From Armatimonadaceae bacterium (lineage in GTDB: Bacteria; Armatimonadota; Armatimonadia; Armatimonadales; Armatimonadaceae), in NCBI GenBank assembly GCA_030446525.1, contig JAUJNC010000168.1:1-10679 (forward strand): DNA of 10,679 bases, given 5' to 3'. Both the position numbers and the translations under genes were made by a program. How positions within the stretch are numbered: position 1 is the stretch's first letter; each line of letters opens with the position of its first letter. The notes under the pieces were generated by a model. The model was not told the DNA's origin, made no database searches, and saw only the letters and a program-made list of their open reading frames with translations. This document shows, one piece after another, positions 8,234-10,679 of this stretch.

Positions 8234-9531
8234 CGGTGACCCGTCCGGCGCGGGTCGGGCAGGCCTGCCGTTATGCCAAGGCCTGCCGTCAGGAGCAGGC
8301 CTGCCGCGATCAGCAGGGCGGGGGCGCCGAGCGTGCGCACCACGAGACCCGCCGCGAGCGGCAAGAGGAGCGCGGGCGCGTTCAGAAGGCTCATCATGCC
8401 GATGTGCGTCGGCTGCTCCGCTTCGGGGACCGCCTCGAGCAGATAGTTGGTGAAGATCGCCCAGCCGCCTTCCAGCACCGCCCCGAAGCAGAAGTAGGCC
8501 CCGAAGAAGGCCCAGACGCCCGCGCCCAGCATGCCGCCCGCGCCCGCCAGGGCGGGCGAAAGGAGCGCGAGGCCGAAAAGTGCCAGCAGGGCGGCGCGCG
8601 CGCCCTGCCGATCGGTCAGCCACCCCCAGAGCGGCGCGCAAAGGAGGCCCCCCAGAGTGTGGGCGATCAGAAAGCGCCCCTCGATGCCGGACGGCAGGGG
8701 GGCGATCGTCGCCCGGGCGAAGCCGAGGTAGAACGGGAAAACGGCCCCGACGCTCCCGGAAAGTACCTGCGCCAGCGCCAGACGCCCGAGGAAGGGGCGG
8801 GCGCGCAGATGGGCGGGGAGGGTCCGCAGGTAGGCGCCGAGGGGCGGGCGCGGCGTCTGCGCCGGCGGGGCGTCCGGCGAGGGCGGCGGCTCGCGGATCA
8901 GGGCGAGGAACACGAACGAGAGCGCCATGAACAGGGCGCACAGCAGGACGAGCAGCGCCCCGCTCGCGGGAAAGGGGATCGCCTTGCCGCCGAGCGCCCG
9001 CGCCACCACCAGGCCCGCCCCGATGCGCCCCAGCCCGCCCAGGACCTGCGTGGTGGCGAAGAAGCGGCCGCGCCGCCGGGAGGGTATGGCCCGGCCGACT
9101 ATGGCCGTCCAGGGCACGCCGCCCGCGCCGTCGCCGAGCCAGAGCAGGGCGTAGGCCGCCGCGAGCGCGGCCAGCGCGAGCGTGGGGGCGGGCTTCCCCA
9201 GCCAGAACAGGGCCGCCGCCGCGCCCCAAAGCCCGATGCGCCCCGCGAAGCAGACGCCCAGCAGAAAGGGCAGGTAGCGGACGCGCCCGTGGAGGCGGTG
9301 CGCGACGAAGAGCTGCGGCAGGAAGAACCCTGCGTGCCTCAAGGCGGCCATCAGCCCCAGCACGACGGGCCCGCCGCCCAGCCCGCTCACCAGCGCCGGC
9401 AGGACGGTGGCGGCGTCCAGGAACGCCAGTCCGACGAAGAAGCAGGTGACGTCGGCCGCCAGCACGGCGAAGTTCCAGGCGGCGTGCGGGCGCGGCGCGT
9501 CCCGTGCGCCGTGTTCGGCGACCGTTGTCAT
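8230..9531 (-). CDS. MFS transporter, substrate unknown
   Basis: Inner-membrane protein of 433 residues with about 12 hydrophobic segments, from FAVLAADVTCFFVGLAFLDA near the N-terminus to ALLIAAGLLLTAGLGITAGL near the C-terminus. A proline-rich central loop (about residues 215-235, PPPSPDAPPAQTPRPP) separates the halves. GWLTDRQGARAALL, in the second half, resembles MFS motif A. RRRGRFFATTQ in the first half is a similar cytoplasmic loop. I prefer the ATG at 9531 (MTTVAEHG) over the in-frame ATG at 9603, whose extra 24 residues are charged and unlike the family and would cover the intergenic promoter region. No Shine-Dalgarno precedes 9531, but TACAAT lies seven bases upstream, suggesting a leaderless message. 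The 3' end contains an 18-bp repeat, and the stop overlaps the start of the PIN remnant. Substrate cannot be inferred. Confidence 0.85.
   Translation of the reverse strand: MTTVAEHGARDAPRPHAAWNFAVLAADVTCFFVGLAFLDAATVLPALVSGLGGGPVVLGLMAALRHAGFFLPQLFVAHRLHGRVRYLPFLLGVCFAGRIGLWGAAAALFWLGKPAPTLALAALAAAYALLWLGDGAGGVPWTAIVGRAIPSRRRGRFFATTQVLGGLGRIGAGLVVARALGGKAIPFPASGALLVLLCALFMALSFVFLALIREPPPSPDAPPAQTPRPPLGAYLRTLPAHLRARPFLGRLALAQVLSGSVGAVFPFYLGFARATIAPLPSGIEGRFLIAHTLGGLLCAPLWGWLTDRQGARAALLALFGLALLSPALAGAGGMLGAGVWAFFGAYFCFGAVLEGGWAIFTNYLLEAVPEAEQPTHIGMMSLLNAPALLLPLAAGLVVRTLGAPALLIAAGLLLTAGLGITAGLPDPRRTGHR
8261..8306. repeat. Three AGGCCTGCCG copies at 18-bp spacing
   Basis: AGGCCTGCCG occurs exactly at 8261-8270, 8279-8288 and 8297-8306, a period of 18 bp or six codons. 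The first copy extends to the perfect palindrome GGCAGGCCTGCC at 8258-8269. On the minus strand it is in frame with the transporter and encodes AGLLLTAGLGITAGL, the last hydrophobic segment. Between copies two and three lies GTCAGGAGCA (8288-8297), also found in the right arm of the lnt palindrome. It may be a mobile-type palindromic repeat that became coding, or local codon repetition. Confidence 0.65.
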
Positions 9532-9538
9532 GGGCTTT

Positions 9539-9544
9539 ATTGTA
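9539..9544 (-). promoter_or_regulatory. -10 element, probably leaderless, for the MFS gene
   Basis: TACAAT on the minus strand lies seven bases before the ATG at 9531, so transcription would begin at or next to the start codon. No recognisable -35 hexamer is present at 16-18 bases. The same hexamer forms the -10 of the M42 promoter. It sits in an AT-rich island of the divergent gap between the transporter and the FRG gene. Confidence 0.4.
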
Positions 9545-9621
9545 CACCAACGAGGAAACAAACGCGACCGCGGCACGCTTGCCCGGTTAACCCGCCCCGC
9601 CATTTGGATACAAAGTAAGCG

Positions 9622-10431
9622 GTGGAACGAGACGTGCCTGCCGCGGGCGACATTCGCGTGACGAGCTGGAACGAGCTGAACGAGCGGCTCTATGAGGAGT
9701 CATGGCAGGAGCCGCTGGGGCGGTTCCGGTCCGACTTCGCCTTCCGGGGCATGCCCGACGCCTCCTACGACCTGCAGACGAGCCTGATGCGGCTCGGGGA
9801 CGGCTACGAACACCTGGAGAATCATCTGCTCCGCACCTTCCGGCGGTACGCCCACCAGTACACCGTTTCCACCGACTCTGTGTGGAACTGGCTTGCCGTG
9901 GCGCAGCACCACGGCCTGCCCACCCGGCTGCTGGACTGGACCTACTCGCCCCTGGTCGCCCTGCACTTCGCCACCGCGGACCAGGAGCGCTACGAAGCGG
10001 ACGGCGTCATCTGGTGCGTGGACTACGCCAAAACCAACCGGTTCCTACCGGACCCGCTCAAGGCGATCCTGGAGGAGGAAGGGGCCAACGTGTTCACCGC
10101 CGAGATGCTCGGTCACGCCGCCGGCACCCTGGCCGAATTCGACAAACTGGCTACGGGGGAGTTCGTCGCCTTTTTCGAGCCCCCTTCGCTCGACGAGCGC
10201 ATCGTGAACCAGTTCGCCCTGTTCGCCTTCATGTCCAGCCCCACGGCGCGCCTGGACGGCTGGCTCGTCGACCGCCCCGATCTACAGCGCCGCATCCTCG
10301 TGCCCGCCGCGCTCAAACGGGAGGTGCGCGACAAGCTGGACCAGGCCAACATCACCGAGCGCGTCCTTTTCCCGGGCCTCGACGGCCTCAGCCGCTGGCT
10401 CAAGCGGTACTACAGCCCCAGGGTGTCCTGA
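9622..10431 (+). CDS. FRG-domain protein
   Basis: Soluble 269-residue protein made almost entirely of an FRG domain (PF08867), a family of unknown biochemical function named after a conserved F/YRG motif. The motif is at residues 41-43 (DFAFRGMPD). The second hallmark, AQHHGLPTRLLDWTYSPLVALHFA, spans residues 94-117, and RIVNQFALFAF at 193-203 matches the usual third block. Length fits a stand-alone, full-length member. The start is uncertain: GTG at 9622 is the first start after an in-frame TAA at 9616, with no clear ribosome site, and a GTG at 9634 is an alternative. There is no signal peptide or membrane segment. The gene is divergent from the MFS gene and convergent with the edge gene, and no partner gene is adjacent on the same strand. 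FRG proteins often occur in accessory regions, so a horizontally acquired gene is plausible but not shown. Confidence 0.9.
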   Translation: MERDVPAAGDIRVTSWNELNERLYEESWQEPLGRFRSDFAFRGMPDASYDLQTSLMRLGDGYEHLENHLLRTFRRYAHQYTVSTDSVWNWLAVAQHHGLPTRLLDWTYSPLVALHFATADQERYEADGVIWCVDYAKTNRFLPDPLKAILEEEGANVFTAEMLGHAAGTLAEFDKLATGEFVAFFEPPSLDERIVNQFALFAFMSSPTARLDGWLVDRPDLQRRILVPAALKREVRDKLDQANITERVLFPGLDGLSRWLKRYYSPRVS

Positions 10432-10494
10432 GCCGCGGCGTGCAGGGAGCGAGGAAGAAATATCCATTCTGGAAGGCGTCGCCATAGCCGCCAG

Positions 10495-10679
10495 CTACGG
10501 GCAGCCCTGCGTGGGGTCAAGGCAGCGCGAGAAACCCGTGGCGGAGCACAGCCTGTTGGCAGCGGTGGTCTGGCCGCGCAGGCAGTAGAAGCTCTCCACC
10601 CGCGATGCTTTGGCATGGCCGTCGGCCCAGAGGACGTTGGTTGTCTCACTGTGGCGGGCGTGCGGCGCGCCGTAGTCCG
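10495..10679 (-). CDS. Pseudopilin-like protein, C-terminal H-X9-DG tail (partial)
   Basis: Sixty codons enter from the right edge and stop at TAG 10495-10497; the N-terminal part lies outside the window. The frame reads DYGAPHARHSETTNVLWADG, then HAKASRVESFYCLRGQ and a cysteine-bearing end (CSATGFSRCLDPTQGCP). RHSETTNVLWADGH matches the H-X9-DG motif exactly: His, nine residues, Asp-Gly. That motif closes prepilin-type N-methylated proteins (the DUF1559-related group) that are strongly expanded in Planctomycetota, Lentisphaerota, Verrucomicrobiota and Armatimonadota. A full gene should begin with a short leader and a hydrophobic pseudopilin helix outside the window. Four cysteines in the last 35 residues could form disulfides in the exported protein. 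It is convergent with the FRG gene, with 63 bp between the stops. Confidence 0.82.
   Translation of the reverse strand, partial: DYGAPHARHSETTNVLWADGHAKASRVESFYCLRGQTTAANRLCSATGFSRCLDPTQGCP

Noticed and set aside
8261..8306. Possible CRISPR-like direct repeats
   Set aside because: Repeats are only 10 bp with 8-bp spacers, lie in a coding frame, and no cas genes are present.
8165..9618. Long frames on both strands over the MFS gene
   Set aside because: Both are charged low-complexity shadows; only the 8230-9531 minus frame gives regular membrane segments.

Overview
The window is GC-rich bacterial DNA (roughly two thirds G+C by eye) with five protein-coding loci that read cleanly or nearly so, two broken remnants and one gene running off the right edge. 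No rRNA, tRNA, CRISPR array, transposase or phage gene was seen. The best lineage clues are a C-terminal H-X9-DG pseudopilin-type tail at the right edge, a PF12831-type FAD oxidoreductase, and a very long secreted glycosidase-like protein. Together these are typical of Armatimonadota, Planctomycetota, Lentisphaerota/Verrucomicrobiota and similar heterotrophic phyla. The sequence alone does not allow a finer assignment.

Layout, left to right: (1) 66-3620, plus strand, a 1184-residue exported multidomain protein with a barrel-like centre, a GATase-like domain, an Ig-like domain and a C-terminal 'LLGS...PGQ...SPF' domain. (2) A short convergent gap in which both stop codons lie in perfect hairpins. 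(3) 5198-3695, minus strand, an FAD-dependent oxidoreductase with one frameshift near its N-terminus. (4) about 6896-5294, minus strand, apolipoprotein N-acyltransferase (lnt) split over about nine reading-frame changes, carrying a 63-bp palindrome. (5) 7976-6897, minus strand, an intact M42 metallopeptidase with its own extended -10 promoter and Shine-Dalgarno. (6) 8233-8049, minus strand, the C-terminal remnant of a PIN-domain protein. (7) 9531-8230, minus strand, an MFS transporter whose 3' end holds an 18-bp-period repeat. (8) 9622-10431, plus strand, an FRG-domain protein divergent from the transporter. (9) 10679-10495, minus strand, the tail of an H-X9-DG protein.

M42, lnt and the oxidoreductase lie head to tail on the minus strand and may share the promoter before M42. 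The exported protein and the oxidoreductase are convergent neighbours, which could reflect a glycan-processing role, but the window does not prove this. I found no convincing new multi-gene system. The most distinctive signals are the cluster of single-base indels across 5.06-6.75 kb (true lnt decay or a poor assembly patch) and two palindromic, apparently coding repeats that share the 10-mer GTCAGGAGCA and lie inside two membrane-protein genes.
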